Assembly (NCBI GenBank): GCA_000708835.1
Contig: DF237447.1
Location: forward strand, 1 to 64,000
Direction: 5' to 3'
Origin: Klebsormidium nitens
Lineage: Eukaryota; Streptophyta; Klebsormidiophyceae; Klebsormidiales; Klebsormidiaceae
DNA: 64,000 nt
Shown: positions 1-14,155 of the stretch, one piece after another
Layout: each line of letters starts with the position of its first letter
Position numbering within the stretch: the stretch's first letter is position 1
Made by a program: the position numbers and the translations under genes
Notes under the pieces: generated by a model
Told to the model about the DNA's origin: nothing
Database searches by the model: none
What the model saw: only the letters and a program-made list of their open reading frames with translations

Positions 1-3000
1 TTTATCCGATGGAGGTCAAAGAGCAAGCATGGCAGTCGAGAGAGGTCCTTTGGAGGGACGTCTGCAAGAATGTATATACGAGGAATGTACCACCCCGCCG
101 GCGACTGCGGCGAAGTTAGAAAGTCGGCCAGGCCGGGGATGTTGAGTCTGACGACACTCTAGAACTGGACTTCAGCTGTCTTTGTGCAATATACAGCCAG
201 GTCCGAGCGGGAATGGAGCGGATCCCAGGACATCAGACCGCCGAGACAAGACAGGATTCAAAGCGGTTTGCCGGACTGCGTGATGAGTACCCCCCGCGCA
301 CAGCTCCGAGAACGAACGGACCGTCGCTCGGTCTCATTGTAAGATAAGAACGAAGACTTAATTGGATCAAAGTGAGGTGGCTTTAATGATCCGATATGGT
401 GCAGACGCCAATTACTTCCGGCAGGGACTGCTGGACTGACGCAAGACAAACGAGAGGGACCTGCTCCTATTTGGGCCGTTTCGAAGCTTGGAGAAGCGGA
501 GAGTCTTACGCCTCGATCACATTAGACCTGTGCCCAACAAAGAAGTCCAAATACACCCTGACAGCCCAAACATATACAAACAACAATGTGTCCAACAAAC
601 TCATCTGATAAAGATCGATCAGACACGCTTCCTTCTGTCATTAAACACACGAGTGTGTTTTGATTGCAGCAACTCTCATCATGAAAAGAGCCATTAGAGA
701 CGCTTCGACTCGTCGTGACAGAGGTAACGAAGCTCCATCACTTGTGCAACGCTTGTTTTCTTCATCCGCTCTCTATCAGTTCTGGACAAAACGCGCTGGA
801 CTGTTAGCAAGGGAAAGCCGCCTCTTCTATGTTTTGCTTCAGGTTTCCGAAGACGAACAGCCATTTTGGCTACTGGTCTTTGGGCTGAATATATTTCATC
901 GTGCCTCTTTTAGTTGACGGCCGACGTGCGTGTGACCTTCAGCGACGGAGCGAGCCGCCTTCTTTACGTCTGGCTTCAGAGCCGGAGTTGCGCAAGCCAA
1001 AACGTCAGCTAGCTGGCGACTTCCTCAAGTGGGCTGATTGGTGAAACTAGTAAGGGCGTTCATTTTTACGTTTGTCTACATGTTGAAGCATTGAACACGA
1101 GAGTTTCCTGAAGTAACAAGTCTTGTAGCTAGAGTTCAACCGCGTAGCACATGGTGAACAGTATTTCAAGCAGCCTTCCTGACAAGGAGACGGCCCGTCC
1201 GAAGAATATTGAAGAAAGGTACAGATCGATCATATTGAACTCCTGGCGGCTCTGGATCCCAAGCAAGTACTGCAAGTTGGGCACGCATCTACGCGGCCAA
1301 CAACACCCGCGTATCGTCACAGCCCAACGGCAAACGTTCCTCGAGCGCCCACGTACGGCCAGGTCACATGAACAAGAGGGCAATCGAACTTAGAAAGTGT
1401 TCAGATAATTGACACAATATGGTTGGTTGAAGGGGCAGCTGAGAAAGGTCAGGATATAAGATGCACAAAAGCTCCGTGGCGTGCCTGTGCTGGATGCCGC
1501 AATAGCAACTGGATCCCAATCGCAACACGCACGGCACAGAAAATTCTACGAGACGTTTGCCTTAAGGGGCAAAGCTAGCTGATATTCATTTCTCTCTGAT
1601 TTGCACAGGGAACCTTGGTTGGCCTTCCAAAGCCTGCATACATTGAACGCGCGCACTGGGGTTGTTGATAGGGTTACGTCTGACGGAAGCGGAAGGATCT
1701 AAAGTTTATTTGGGCCACTCCTCGTGTATAACTCTCTAAGGTGAAAGAGTAGTAGCTCCTCCTTTGCAGCTTCAGTGTCCTGAGAACACCCGTGAAAACT
1801 TTGAGCAAAGAAGCTCATAATCACATGAGTCTACTCACGGCCGTCCGGTCCTTAGTGAGGTGCGGACAGCCGCTGATGTCTTTCTGAAACGGTTGTACAA
1901 GCTCATGCAGGGACACGATATCAGAAAGAGAGAGCGAAGGCAAGAGCGCTTCGCGGACAAGACTTGCATTCTGGTAAGCCCGAGGTCCTCATGACGTCAC
2001 AATTAGTACTGATTATCGGCTCGCGGTCGGGCGCGAGGTCCTTTCCATCAACTTGACCGTATGATTTCGAGAACTAGCATGCACAAAGAAAAACCGACCC
2101 TTTTGAAGCGCATTGATCCTTCTCGGAGCGGAGGCAAGAAACCATTTACGAGAGAGTCTCATGTCGTCATGTCAGGCATACGTTTCTTCCAAACAGGCGG
2201 CATCAACGGTTGGTGTCGCACCAGCGAGACTGAGCCTGAGCCTGGAAGCTCAAGACGTGATCTTCTTTCCCTGTCGCCAGAGAAAGATTGCACACACTGT
2301 TTATCCGCTGCTTCAAGACCCGAGTAGTCACTACAAAAAGGCCACCCAACTTTGCGCAGCCGCATATCAAATGCTTTTCCAAGAGAGGGCCTCGTACGAG
2401 CCCTCCACGAGGCGGGCCTTCCATGTAATACAAAGTCCAAACGCAACTCGAGCACACAGTCCCGTATTTCAAAGTTGGATCTTGTGTGGGCTTGTGCGAC
2501 CATAATTGCCCAGGTTGGTCAGTGAAAACAAGCTCCCGTCAGCTGCTTATTTGGGCTAGACTGAAAACTTGTTTTCCATCAAAGCCCGAAGAGAAGAATC
2601 GAGGAGGTATCTTGGGCCTGAATCTCAATCTCTGGCGTCAGGTTTATGGCAAGCAGCGGTTGATACCGAGCAAACTCAAGATCGCCATTCCTTGCCAGGG
2701 ACAAGACAGAACTGACGATGACTGAGCATGCCGGACGCAAAATGGGAGCATCTTTTTGTGCTTGAGGTTCCCCATACGACCATACCCAATCGCCATACGG
2801 TCTTGCAATCGTTCAAGTTGTGGAACTCGAGATTCCTTCGTACTCGCAGCTTCAGAAGACGCTACTACCAAGTGCCGTAGATTAGACGTCAAGTCAAGGG
2901 CTGGGTCTTCATCGCTGCATCTTACGTGCATGTACCTGATCGATCGCTCAAGTACCGCTGTACTACCTAACTGAACGATTCGCCAGAGAAACTTTCAGGT

Positions 3001-3560
3001 GCTTATCCCGGAATGAGACTGAAAGAATCACGTTCCAGAATCGCGTCTTCATCGCACAACAGCCGCGGACCGGGAGCAGACTTCAACAGGACAACCACCG
3101 CCTCATTCTCACTGGATCGCCCTCGGCTTATACGACTTACGGAGGGGGATCCCCCCTCGGGCGATATTCTCACGGAGGTCGCCACTGAGGGCCCGCCGAT
3201 TCACTTGGGACTTACGAGAATATTTGCAGCTTTACTCAAGCATGCAGTGGTGCAAGTGAACTTGGTCGTAGTAATTGCTACATCATGCTCGGGGTTATAT
3301 ATGAAGGCAGTCCCAATGTCTTCGCACACTACTCACCAGAATGCAGGACAAAAAGAATACGCCATGCATGCTCCGCGATGGCTTTAATAGACCAGTCGAA
3401 AACAACTTGAAAGCGGAGGCATCGTTTGGAATCATGCAAGCCACCGCAATCTAAGAAGAGTGATGCCGCACCACAATGACGATGACATGCGAGCCAGAAC
3501 CCAATATGCATATTTGACGGCAGGCTCATTCCAGCGGGCTTCAGTACCAATGACCTGGAA
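1..3560. other. no gene recognised
   Basis: I see no convincing exon, RNA gene or mobile-element protein here. Open stretches are all under 135 codons, overlap on both strands and look accidental. The hairpin-plus-box modules that fill the following 50 kb are absent or too decayed to call. A 12-bp palindrome, GGGGGATCCCCC, lies at 3144-3155. Confidence 0.5.
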
Positions 3561-3567
3561 ATTTCAC

Positions 3568-3605
3568 TGGGTTTGACAAGCCCAACTTGTCAACACGTCC
3601 TGGCC
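3568..3605 (+). repeat. family A module
   Basis: A stem of TGGGTTT and AAGCCCA, with one G.T pair, is followed by the box CGTCCTGGCC. An alternative perfect 8-bp stem, TTGACAAG/CTTGTCAA at 3573-3593, overlaps it, so the fold is ambiguous. This is the leftmost clear copy. Confidence 0.5.
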
Positions 3606-6276
3606 CGCAACTGCCCGCAACTAACAAACATACGACTGAAGGGACTGACTAGAAATAGGCTTCCGCTGGACGCATCCCCAAGTGCTCGTCAGTCAGTATC
3701 GACCACGTGGGGGCATCGTAAAGCCCCTCAGATCATGCCCACTTCTGCACTTCTTGTTAATGCTTGAGAGGATTGAATGCAACACCACTGATGCAAGAAA
3801 GTGCTGTGCACGCCTGTAGCGGCCCTCAATTTTGTCGCACACTCCATTTACGAAAAATTAGCGGTTAATCCTTGCCACGTCACCGCAAGACAACAAAGCC
3901 GCCTCACAAAATTGAGTGAGAAAACCCAATTTCTTTCTTGCAGATTTGGCAAAACCGACACGCGAAGCGGCACGATCAAGCGGCAGCTACATCGTGCCGC
4001 CGGAAAGGTACGAACCGGCAGATACTTCAATCCCTTGTGACTCCAAACTCCATCTCGGCGTTCTGGGTACTAATCTATCAAAAGGGGCACGAGAAGAGAG
4101 GACACGGTTGTAGGAAGGCAGCCAGAAAGGGGTTAGCCAGCCAGGCCGTAAGTAGGCGCCAACCGCCCACAAGTAGGAACGTTCTCATGTTGCTGGCAAC
4201 TCTGGAGAAGCTACTTCTCCGGATTTAGGCAAGATTGGACAAACTTGCGGTCGAAGAAAGTCGGGGCAAGCGCCCCTTCGATCAGTCTTCATCTTTACCG
4301 CTCCATGATAATGTAGAACCCAGAAAAGCGTTGCCGCAAGATTGTAGCATGCACGCATCCGGCATTTTAGAGCAGGGGAAGACTTATGATCGATTGGCCT
4401 GAAATGGCCTTAGCATAAGTGAAACCGGCTTTCAAGCCAGAACTCGAATGAATGTGTGTGGGAAGCGTTTTGGTGGGCCCCTCGGATCAAGTCACAGCAC
4501 AAGTATGGGCACCCGAAAATGTCGCACGTCCTGGCCCGCGGTAAGATCAGGAGCTCCAATATGGAAAGTTGGGAGTGCGTCGAAACAAAAGAACGGTTAC
4601 CAGTGCTTAGCTTCCAATAGCGGCTTTAGTAGTTAAGACTTGCGCAGGGGTTGAAGCAGCCCAGGAGACTACTTGTCCTCGCTGATCGAACAGAGAATTG
4701 ATACGGACTTGCAGCATAATCTCATTCTGCCCTCCCCTGTGCAAGCTTCGAGTCGACAGCATTGGATACGTAACCACTGACAGATCTTTTGATACAAAAA
4801 ACTACGTACTCCGTTATTGTTGCTAGATGTATCTAAGAGGAGAATGAAACATTTTCAGTAAATATAGACGTATTGATCGAGAGGCGCCCGTTTAAAGCAA
4901 GGGATGTTTCATCAAACAGCAATATGGTAGATACAAAAGCAGTAACAGATCACAGATGCACTTCGCCTCGCCGGGTCCCCAGCTCGCGCCCTAATCAGAA
5001 TGTACTCGTCTTGCGATGACCATGGAACCTTTGTACATGATTATTTTCTCGTGCATTAACGTGCAAGGATCGATTTACTTTCGAACGGAACCTTTAAACC
5101 AAACTTGAACTTATTATAACTGTATAGGCAGCCAATTGCTTTCAGAGGCGTAGATAGACTGTAAATCACGTCAAAGTACGAGGGGCCGCGAGCTAGCTGT
5201 CTACTAGACCGGTGAGCAGATGACGATCAATATTCTGCGGCATCAAGGTGTATGTTCTGGCGTTCTGAGGCCGCAACAAACCCCTCTCAAAACATGGATC
5301 AATCTTTGCCACATCAATACGGAGTCGCGCTCCAGTGCGAATGCGGTTGCTAGTAGGCAATTTCCCCTTCCGAGTTCTAGCAAGGCAAATTGAAAAGGAC
5401 GGCTAGACGTATCAGAAAGTATGCTGAAACTATCATGGATCTTGGGCAGTCCCATGCCGGCATACGGTCATTCCGTACAATTAGAGAATCGAGGCTGCTT
5501 TCGAAAGCTCCCTACCTGGCACAAATGCACATGTGGTGCTAGTTGACGGATAAGCAGGAAGGGTTCACCTATACAGTCAAGCTGTAGCGTGATCGATGGC
5601 AGAGAATGCTTTCGGAGCTTGGAGAGGTTAAAGGGTTTGGTTTGAAAAAAACCTGAACCTGCACAAAAGGTTGGACTTGTGTGCTCCGGCACAATCTTAC
5701 CGTCTCATTTTGCTTCCAGCCAAACGCTTGCCCCTGTGCCATGTCAATTCTGAGTCGCCTAGGTCCCATCTTCTGGGAGCTACTTGCACCACGCAAGCAT
5801 GCGAGGGCCACAAAGAGAGTCACCAGGAAAAGGCAAGAACCACAACGGACGCCCTCTTGTATTTACTATGTAAGACCCGGACGTGCTATGAGAGGATTAT
5901 GAGTTCAACGGCCGGCATAACATAGCGGTCGAGCGACATGTTAGGCAGTGTTTCGTGTCGCCTCAGCTAGCAGCATGCCAGGGAGCTAAGCCAATAGGGC
6001 AGATTGGTAAGAGACGTCTCAAAGAAGGCAGGTGCAAAAAAACTGCTCACGAAACAGGTGACGTCATTCTTTCGAGAATGCGGCAGCATATGCAGTTTAG
6101 TGAGTTTGTGGACTCGGACCGCCAACGTGCTCAAGCCTCGACGCTGTCCTAGCTTCTTCTCAAGAGGACCAGAATCCACAAGGCTGATAAAGATTGCAAA
6201 TATTTCGAGCGATCCGATATTATTTTTCCAATCAATGCTATTTCGTACCAAAACTGGCGGCTACGAATTTCCAGAA

Positions 6277-6316
6277 TGGGCGCATTCAGGGCCCAGGTCG
6301 TCAGCTCGTTCTGGCC
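6277..6316 (+). repeat. family A module
   Basis: TGGGC and GCCCA form a 5-bp stem; ten nt later comes TCGTTCTGGCC followed by CGCA. Confidence 0.5.
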
Positions 6317-7773
6317 CGCAATCCAGTCAAACGTTACTGACAACAAGAGTCAGGCCAGGCGACACGGAAATAAGGGCCGCGTACAGGCCACCTGCAGGTC
6401 ACATGAATATGGAGCTTCCCTAGTCAAACTGTTCACTAATCTTTGATCCTGGATTGCAGAGTAAAGATGTAGGGCTAAACATGAAGTCCCATCAAACTTC
6501 ACTCGGCGGTTCCCGGTGCAGACTTGAGGCTGCCCAGTGGAACCCCTTCGCCGGTGTAGCTGATAGGCTCACCTGCCAAAAATCAGAGCTGCCTATCAAC
6601 GAAAGAAGTAACAGAGGCGGACGACCTCCCATCACTTAAAGCGTTGACGCCGCCCATGCAAAGCAGGAACGACTGCACGCCTCTTCCGAATGAAAAGCCG
6701 CACGTGATTGTACTGCGGGCTTGCAAAACGCGCTCAAGGACGGACGATTTTCCCGTGTCATGTTTCCAGCTACCAGACGGCTTCTGAGACCACTGAGGCT
6801 CACAAACCCTGCAGTATGGTAACCACCCAAAGCTAGCAACTCAGGACGTGCAACAGATTCACGATTTGGGCTCTACTAGTGGCCGCTACGAAGAGTTTAG
6901 TCGGGAAAGGCAAGCACCTTTGTCAAGCTGCGGTTTTCGCGTTGGAAAGATCCAAGCTTTATAACAGGCAGTATAATATCCTCGAGGGTCTCGAGGGAAC
7001 AGCTTTGCTATATTTCATAAAACAGAGCCGCTTCTTTCGAAGTGGTGAAAAAGGATACAAGCCCCGGTGTGTTTTCGTGTGGACTTGCAGCTCCGAGTCA
7101 GAGCGAACAGCGCTGTGGATGAGATCGAATCATAAACCTGATCATCATCGCCGCGCTAAGGGTTTGAAAGTGAGTACTAGGTGATACCGCTTGAATGTAC
7201 TCAAGAATCAGCTCCCACGAACGGGGGACCAGGCGGCGCAAAGGACTCGGACCATGGACTCCACATGTGTGCGAGGTTAGGCAAACCCGCCCAGTAGACT
7301 AGAATCTTCTTCTTTATCCTCACAGAGTTGTTAAAGGAAGTCTCTAAATCTCGGCGTGGCCAAATGACATAAAAAACCCCAGCATTGCGAGGAGAAAAAA
7401 GCCTTCGCGAGCTAAACGACGCGAAGGTACGGGTTTATATGAGGTTGATTCGGCCCCTATCCACAGGCAACCACTCGTGTCACCATTAGTGGGAGAGAAG
7501 GTAGCTCCCCTATGACGTCAAACAAGAACTGTGATGAGGGTTGTCAACCCCGAGCTCAGAAGACGATCTTTTCACGGCCAACCGAAGGTAACAGGCTAAA
7601 ATTCTCGTTCGGATCACGCTTCGGAAACGCATTGATCTCAGCCTTCAATCAAAGAAAGGAACTCACGATACGCTGATGCACTAGAATCAGTACCAAAGAG
7701 ACTACTCAGTAAGTACAGGACTCTGAATGACTCGGTGCACAAAGAAGTGGGCTCTTGCAAAAGGAAGAAGGCC

Positions 7774-7822
7774 GTTGGGCACCATTTGGACGGCCCAACT
7801 TCTCGACACGTCGATCCTGGCC
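7774..7822 (+). repeat. family A module
   Basis: A perfect 7-bp stem, GTTGGGC/GCCCAAC with a 12-nt loop, is followed by the box CGATCCTGGCC. Confidence 0.55.
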
Positions 7823-10800
7823 CGCATTCAGACAAATCAGGAAGGTTACAAGATGGGCAGAATTGGTGGACACAAGTCTTTGGAAGCATCCGCTGGTGTC
7901 AGCTCTCGTCCAAATCAGGATCCGCCATGAAGCCGCCCGATAGACCGCCTCGTCATTGCTGCCGTTTCAGAAAACATCGTAGAAAGCCGTTCATCGAGAA
8001 GTCAGTCACTCTCCAGAAAACACGACTTGATAATCTCGCAAACGCAGCTGGCTAAGCGCAAGTAAAGCGTGACCCAGATGAACAAGTACGTAAAAGTTCA
8101 CCACCCAGTACATGCGATCAAACGACGTACGGTTAAATAATAAAAGGGTTCAGGCAACGATCCTTGGGTTCCGGCTGAACTTGACAGATGCAGTGGTACC
8201 ATGCACAGATGCGCAAAAGCTGGCAGGTATGTTGTCAAGAGTAACTCCCTCATAAAACAACGTCCCGACCCGATTTTGCGCAGGGGTCGAAGATTCAAAG
8301 GGGTGCTATCATGGACACGAAACCAGGAACCTCCCTAGCTGCGCCGAGACCGCAGCCACAATTTGCCTTACTAAGGTAAAAGCGAGCTCCGGGTCAGAGA
8401 GAGAGAAGGTTGGGCTCGTCTTGAATGATTGCCCGTACTACTGTGCACGACGTCCTGGCCCGTCGATTTAAGGGAAGAGCGAGAAACGCGAACTCAGGAT
8501 TGTTTGGAAATTAAACCCGCATCTCCACCTCTTACAAGCAAGAAAAGAAAAAGGCATCGAGCCCCCTGAGGAGGAAAGTTCGGTAAGGTAGGACCCTCGA
8601 CCCAACGTCTCAAGCGTTGATACGCTTATGCGAAGCCCGGAATGAGACAGCAACAACAGCCCTACCAAGCAGAGCACGTCTTTATGAAGTGATCAAAATT
8701 GCCGTTTTTCCGACGCCTGTGCAACTGAGCTCAAAGCAAAAGCGCTGATAGGGACACTTGCAGTTTATCCGGATATTTTTTGTGCACAGCTCCCAAGGTC
8801 CATCGGGCGTTGGCATCAATTACCTACTCGAGTCAGCATTGGAGTTTGAGCGGCACCGACAAGCCCTAGTATGTATGCACGATATTCTCGTCTGGACCGT
8901 CCATGCAGCTTCCGAGTCCGCTCACCGCATAATGCTCATGAGGTAGACCTCATCATCTTGATCGATCGTCATTGCTACTTTTGACGTAAGCTTTTGTAGG
9001 GTTGATCGATCATCCACTAGAGCCTAGGCGGCGACCAAGCAACGGAACAGGAACGGAAAAACTAGCGCTTAGCCAAAGGGACAGTGAACTGGTGCCTTAC
9101 CTCAAAGGTTGGAGTGCGCTCTCTTGTCAAAATCTGAAATAGGTTACATGACATCTAGGAAGCCCGAACTGATAAGTCAATTTATGCAAGAGCAGCCGGA
9201 GCAACAATGTGCCAATTCTTTGGCCGGCTACGACGCCAAGACGACAAAGCGGTCGACAGGGCCCGACGCACGAAATCCATTTGGGACCAGGAAGGAAAGG
9301 CAAAAAGCATGCGCAGTCACTTGAGAATGATGGAAACGCACAAAAACGAATCGGGATAAGTGTATTGAGCATCACTGGTCGTTTTCCTCGAGGCGCTGGC
9401 TCTCTCCACCACTGACCATGCCGGCCAAGAACAGACGAATTGAAAGACATTTGAACAACGAAAGACAGGAGCAACGTTTTGAAACCGCACGGCGCGCTTT
9501 TCAAAACGACATCTATGCAGGGGAGAGAAGTCATAGGGCTTGTCTTGTGGCAGACAGATGAAAGGCCGAGCTAGAGCGACCTTCAACTTGATCCCGCGCA
9601 AACGGCGAGCGCCTTGGGCAGCTTTTGAGTTAAACTCTGGAGCGGGCAACTTTTCGACAAAGGAATTGCGTAAGGACCGGGCTGGAAGGTAAAGCACATG
9701 GATCCAGCATCCACGAGAAGGAGCTCGAATGACCTCTATGAGCAGAAATTTAATCGCTCAGTAGGTCAACGGTCCGTCATCGCTGCAAGTCTGCGGTACA
9801 AAGAAGTAACCATCAAATTCTTGCGGTTGAAAAGTAAGCAACTTGGCATGGCTGCTGAGAAACGCACCTACCTGTAAGTAGCACGCGTAGACTTAGGGCT
9901 AGCGCTCGAAAGGATGCGCTTGCGGAATTACAAAATGCTTCAGACTCTTGCAAAGCAACGCTGACATGTTCCGTCCTGCCATGATATCAATCACCCCTAT
10001 ATTCAAGTTTGCCCCTAGTATGGCTTCAAACAGAATTTGGAGCCTTTCGTCCTGATGCGCCAGGCCAACTTGAAGTGTCGAAGGTTGCCCACATGAGCGT
10101 CGGTTGCGAACGAAGTCCAAAAGTACGCACGCAAACAGAAAAAGCCATTTTGTGGCAGTTGCATTTGAGACGCAATGGTGATGACGCAATGGCAATGGCA
10201 CGTTCCCAGTGCTCAGGCCTCTAGCTAGCAGAAACTCGACAAGTTGGGTAGATTTCCGTTTGCCCGGTTGGGTCGATGTGAACTACTCATGCCCGACACT
10301 CATGTTGGAAAAATGCGGTCAACCAAGATGGTTGGCGAAGGTGGGCTGGCCGCATCGTCACTTGAGGTACGTGCAAAGAATAACGCCACCCAGTTGACAA
10401 ACAGTATTGCTGCGTAAAAAATGGGTTCATAGTGCAAGCAAGCCCAGGCTTGCAGCGGCCCAACGGAAGACCCCGACTTTGATGGAAAGGTCGAGATTCC
10501 GAACAAATCAAAGTGCACTTACAAGAGAAATAGGTTAAAGTAGGAGTGAAAGCAGGCAGTAGACCGTATCCCAAAAGATATAGCGCGAAAAAGGCAGGAC
10601 CGATGCCCCTGGCCCGCGCTTAGCTAGCCAATATTGCGCAACCTGGACAAAGCAGCCACCAGATTTGATGGTGGACTTTGGCCGGCGATTGTCGAGCCCT
10701 AGACGCCCTTGACAAACAGTGGCCATGTTCTGAGCTTGAAAATGAAATCGGAGATTCAGCGAACCAAAGATATTGATCTTGACTCTCTATCAGATTTGGG

Positions 10801-11157
10801 CTGACAGGTACACGAGGGCATGCAGTCCGAGACGAGCTCAGATCGTGTTCTCTGTAAGGTGGCATCAGGAAAACCCGCATCATGGCCGGGAGTCGCTGCG
10901 GTTGTTACCCGAGAATAGAGAAGACAATCGTGTACGACGCCAGGTTCTAGATCTCCCTCTCTGCATGCCCGCATCTACGTCTGTTTACCGTGCTATAGAG
11001 GCTAGTAGCTCGCAAAGGGCCGGGGACGCAACAACTAGAGAAAAGATGCGGTAACAATTTTTGTACGTATGTTGTCGAGAAGGAGCAAATGACAACTTTG
11101 ACTAGACGCCTCAAAGGCGTACACTGTCTGGGAAGTAGGCGTGACGTAAGACAAGCC

Positions 11158-11335
11158 CCGGTCGCTTTTTTATCCTCAAGCCTGAAAATGAGGCAACATA
11201 CAAAACAACGCTCTGCCTGGTTTTCATTGTTGGGAAGTTGTAGCTTTCCAAGTTGAGCCATCGCCTTAGTGTCAAGCAAACCGGAGGAGCTGATTATCGT
11301 TGCCACGGTTTCGGGCGAGGAAGCCACTAAAATAT
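11158..11335 (+). repeat. tail of a further S-type unit
   Basis: This stretch aligns with 13220-13370 and 22570-22710. Shared landmarks are TCATTGTTG followed by a GCAGCTT-like string, then a box GATTATCGTTGCCACG near 11293 that corresponds to GATCATTGCCACG and TAGTCGTTGCCGCG in the other two. It shows the unit array began left of S1, but the start is too decayed to place. Confidence 0.5.
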
Positions 11336-11579
11336 TTGTTAAGTACCAGCCATTGGGCGATCAGAGCCGGTGATTCACTGCCTTCCTAAAGTTGATAGAT
11401 CGTCATCTCCAAACCAAGAAACAGCACATTTCCACCTTAGTATGTAACAAAGTTTTCGAAAGAAGTTTGAAAGGAGAGCCTACAAATGGCATCTGAAAAG
11501 GTAAGGCTCAAGCCTGGGGCAAAAGCCTTCAAATGATGAGACCAAAGACAAAAAGTAGCAGATCAACGAGGCAGCCGGA

Positions 11580-13644
11580 TGGTTACTACGTCTGAAGCGC
11601 TTCTTGACAGCAAAGACACCTTCAACGTCGACTCGACATGCGAGCGTCTTGTCTAGTCATTCGGCATGTAGAAGCTTGGGGTCGGCTCCTTCTAAGAAAC
11701 AGAAACAAACATAGGCGGGTGCTACAAGCCCACGTGTTGCGTCGTCCTGGCCGGCAGAAATGTTTCGAGCTAATTCAGTACATGGCGGCTCTGAAACCAA
11801 AAACACCAAGAATGGGCTTCGGGGAGATTGCCCATGTTCTGGTTTGCATCGTCTTGGCCTGCAGTGGCTTCTGAGGCTACAAAAGCTCAACAAGCTTTTG
11901 CGCCTGTGAAGGAAACTTTGTGGTTTGATCCGTTCAAGAGGATCCGAGAAAGTATAATCGATGCATTGTCAAGCTGCGCATGAACGAGGTGTTAAGGTTC
12001 ACATCAGGCTAGCTGCCTGATGAGGCACGTCAAATGTTCGCAGGCACAAGAGCAAGATGGGGGTTGAAGCTCAGGGGAAAAACGTTTTGGCTTCAATCGC
12101 CGGGAAAGGGCCGAGTGAGCCCAAATGTCTTAAAGGAGCTCTCTCGTTCTGGCCATAAAAGGAGCAGACGAAGGAAGTGCACACCGCGTAAGTGCTCAAA
12201 AGACAATCCAGTCAACGCACACAGAAGGCGGCGATCCAAAACGACAACCAAAAAATGAGACGATCGTAGTTCGACACACCATCAAGTCCTCGAGCAGGAC
12301 AAAATGGGCCAGCTTGGACTCTCAATCGCTCATGACGACTACGTCGTACGCCTAAGATATTCTGTGACTGCTTACAAGGCTGATGTCACGGCCGTATGTG
12401 CCACCGTTTGCATCACGTGCTTTGAAACGCCCAGCGCGTTCACCGTTGTTCTATCCGTTGACGTCACCACTGCGGGTCTTTCTGAGGTACCACTCCGTAA
12501 GGGTCGAAGCCACAGCCGTCGCAGGCCAACGGACGTACGTTGTCCGATTCTAGCAGCAGCTGGATAAGGAACGACGCAACCATGTTCCACCAATCTCAAG
12601 GTCAGTCCGGACGTTCAGAAGATACGTTGCGTTTCGCCAAAACAGCTGGCAGCATAAGCAAGTTCGAAGGCAGTATACTTGGCAGGCCGACCGGTGCCAA
12701 GTCGCTTGTCGCTCAAATCATCCTCGCCGCTAGCTCGGGAGCAAAAACGAGTGAAAGCACCGGATTAACACATTGGTCAACAAACGTCGGAAATAAACTG
12801 AGAGCAGACAACCAGATAAGACAGTGGGGTACGTAGGATCCAAATGGCGGCTTCGATAACCTGGCGCTTACCTGCGAGCTAAGCTCTGTAGATGTGGAGC
12901 TCATCATGGCCACCGGCTAGCAAGCACTACTGTGAATTTGACGTAAAAATCAGATGAAACAGACGTGTACGACGTTAGGTGCCATGCATGCTGAATCTAG
13001 GTCTTGCTTTCCCTGCGTCCAAGGCTAGGCCGTTCAAGAAGCCTAGAAGGGACGCAAAACACTAGGCAAAGGCGTTGCAATGCTTCATATATGTATGCAA
13101 ATCAAGAAGGCCCAAGAACATGAACGGGATCGATGGAGGGGCGTCAGCGGCGTACCTGGTCCGCGATCAGCATGACAGGCCCTAAACCCTTTAGTCCTGG
13201 CCAGTGCAAAATCAGCCATTATCAGACCAAAGAAGATAACAAGGATAACCTTCTGCCTTATTCTCATTGTTGAGAAACTGCAGCTTCAAACAGAAAATCT
13301 CGGGGGTTTGTTCAATCAAATCTAGCCGGCGGCCGGATTTGATCATTGCCACGTTTCGCGCTTCCTGGTAAGTCATGTGATTGGTTTGTCGCGTTCGGCA
13401 AAGATGCGAGGGGCCGGAAGCCTTCAACTGTCACTTCACAAACCGTCAGAGCCGAATGCATCTAAGAATTCAGACAACGGAGGCGGCGTTCCAACTTTGG
13501 CATGTGAGAAGAGGTCCTAAGGGATTCATGCGTACGAAAGAGCGCCCAGAAGCGGCTTGAAAGAAAGACCCTACTGGTCATACACAGAATACGACCAGCC
13601 AAAGAGCGAAGGTCACTAGGACCGGAGAGAAACGCGGTCATAGA
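11580..13644 (+). repeat. higher-order repeat unit S1
   Basis: Short-type unit, clearly co-linear with S2 at 20777-23009. Shared order: TCTGAAGCGCTT head, A1 and A2 boxes, GTCAAGCTGCGCATG string, E box, a segment with TTTGCATCA and TGAAACGCCCA, GCTGGCAGCATAAGCAA, a B-type box, TCATGGCCACCGGCTAG, ACGTTAGGTGCCAT, GGAGGGGCGTCAG, a C-type box and GAGCGCCCAGAAG. The first roughly 250 bases of the head are missing or unrecognisable compared with the other units. No open frame is conserved with S2. Confidence 0.7.
11716..11859 (+). repeat. paired family A modules (A1-A2)
   Basis: Two family A boxes, TCGTCCTGGCCGGCAG and TCGTCTTGGCCTGCAG, lie 107 nt apart, each preceded by a GGGC/GCCC-type inverted repeat. 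The spacing is close to the 97-bp period of the array at 43.6 kb, so the pair may be a relic dimer of that array. The same pair occurs in L1, L2 and L3. Confidence 0.65.
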
Positions 13645-13997
13645 GATGTTGATTGTAGTAAGGCGGACTGAATTCTGTCCATTCCAAGCAAAGCTCCTTT
13701 TACGCGACGAAGAAGGAAGAGGGATTCACTGGACGAACTCGAGAGGGTTCTCCGAGCAGGACAGAAGACATTTGTTGAACAACGGAAACCCGTAACGCAA
13801 GACTCTGACCAAGTTGGCAAACGCTCGAGGCAGGGACGAAGCAACTAGACGAGAAGCGGCTGGCATTTGCCCCGCAGCTGGACGGTTTCGTCTGAAGCGC
13901 TTGACAGCAAACACACAGTCGACAAACAAACCAGTTTTTTTTGTCAGTGATTCAGCATGGCAAAAAGCTTTGGGGCCGGTTCTGTGTGGAAACAGCT

Positions 13998-14155
13998 TTG
14001 GGCCTGGTACGTAATTGCCCGGGTGTTATGTCGTCCTGGCCGACAGAGACTTTAAGGACTATAGAGTATAGGGGCGGCTCTGTAACCAAAAAGCAAACCA
14101 AAAAAATGGGCTTCGGGGGAAATCCGCCCAGTTTCTGGTTTGCATCGTCTTGGCC
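13998..14155 (+). repeat. paired family A modules (A1-A2)
   Basis: A1 has TTGGGC/GCCC and box TCGTCCTGGCC ending at 14041. A2 has TGGGC/GCCCA and box TCGTCTTGGCC ending at 14155. The interval between boxes is 114 nt. Confidence 0.65.
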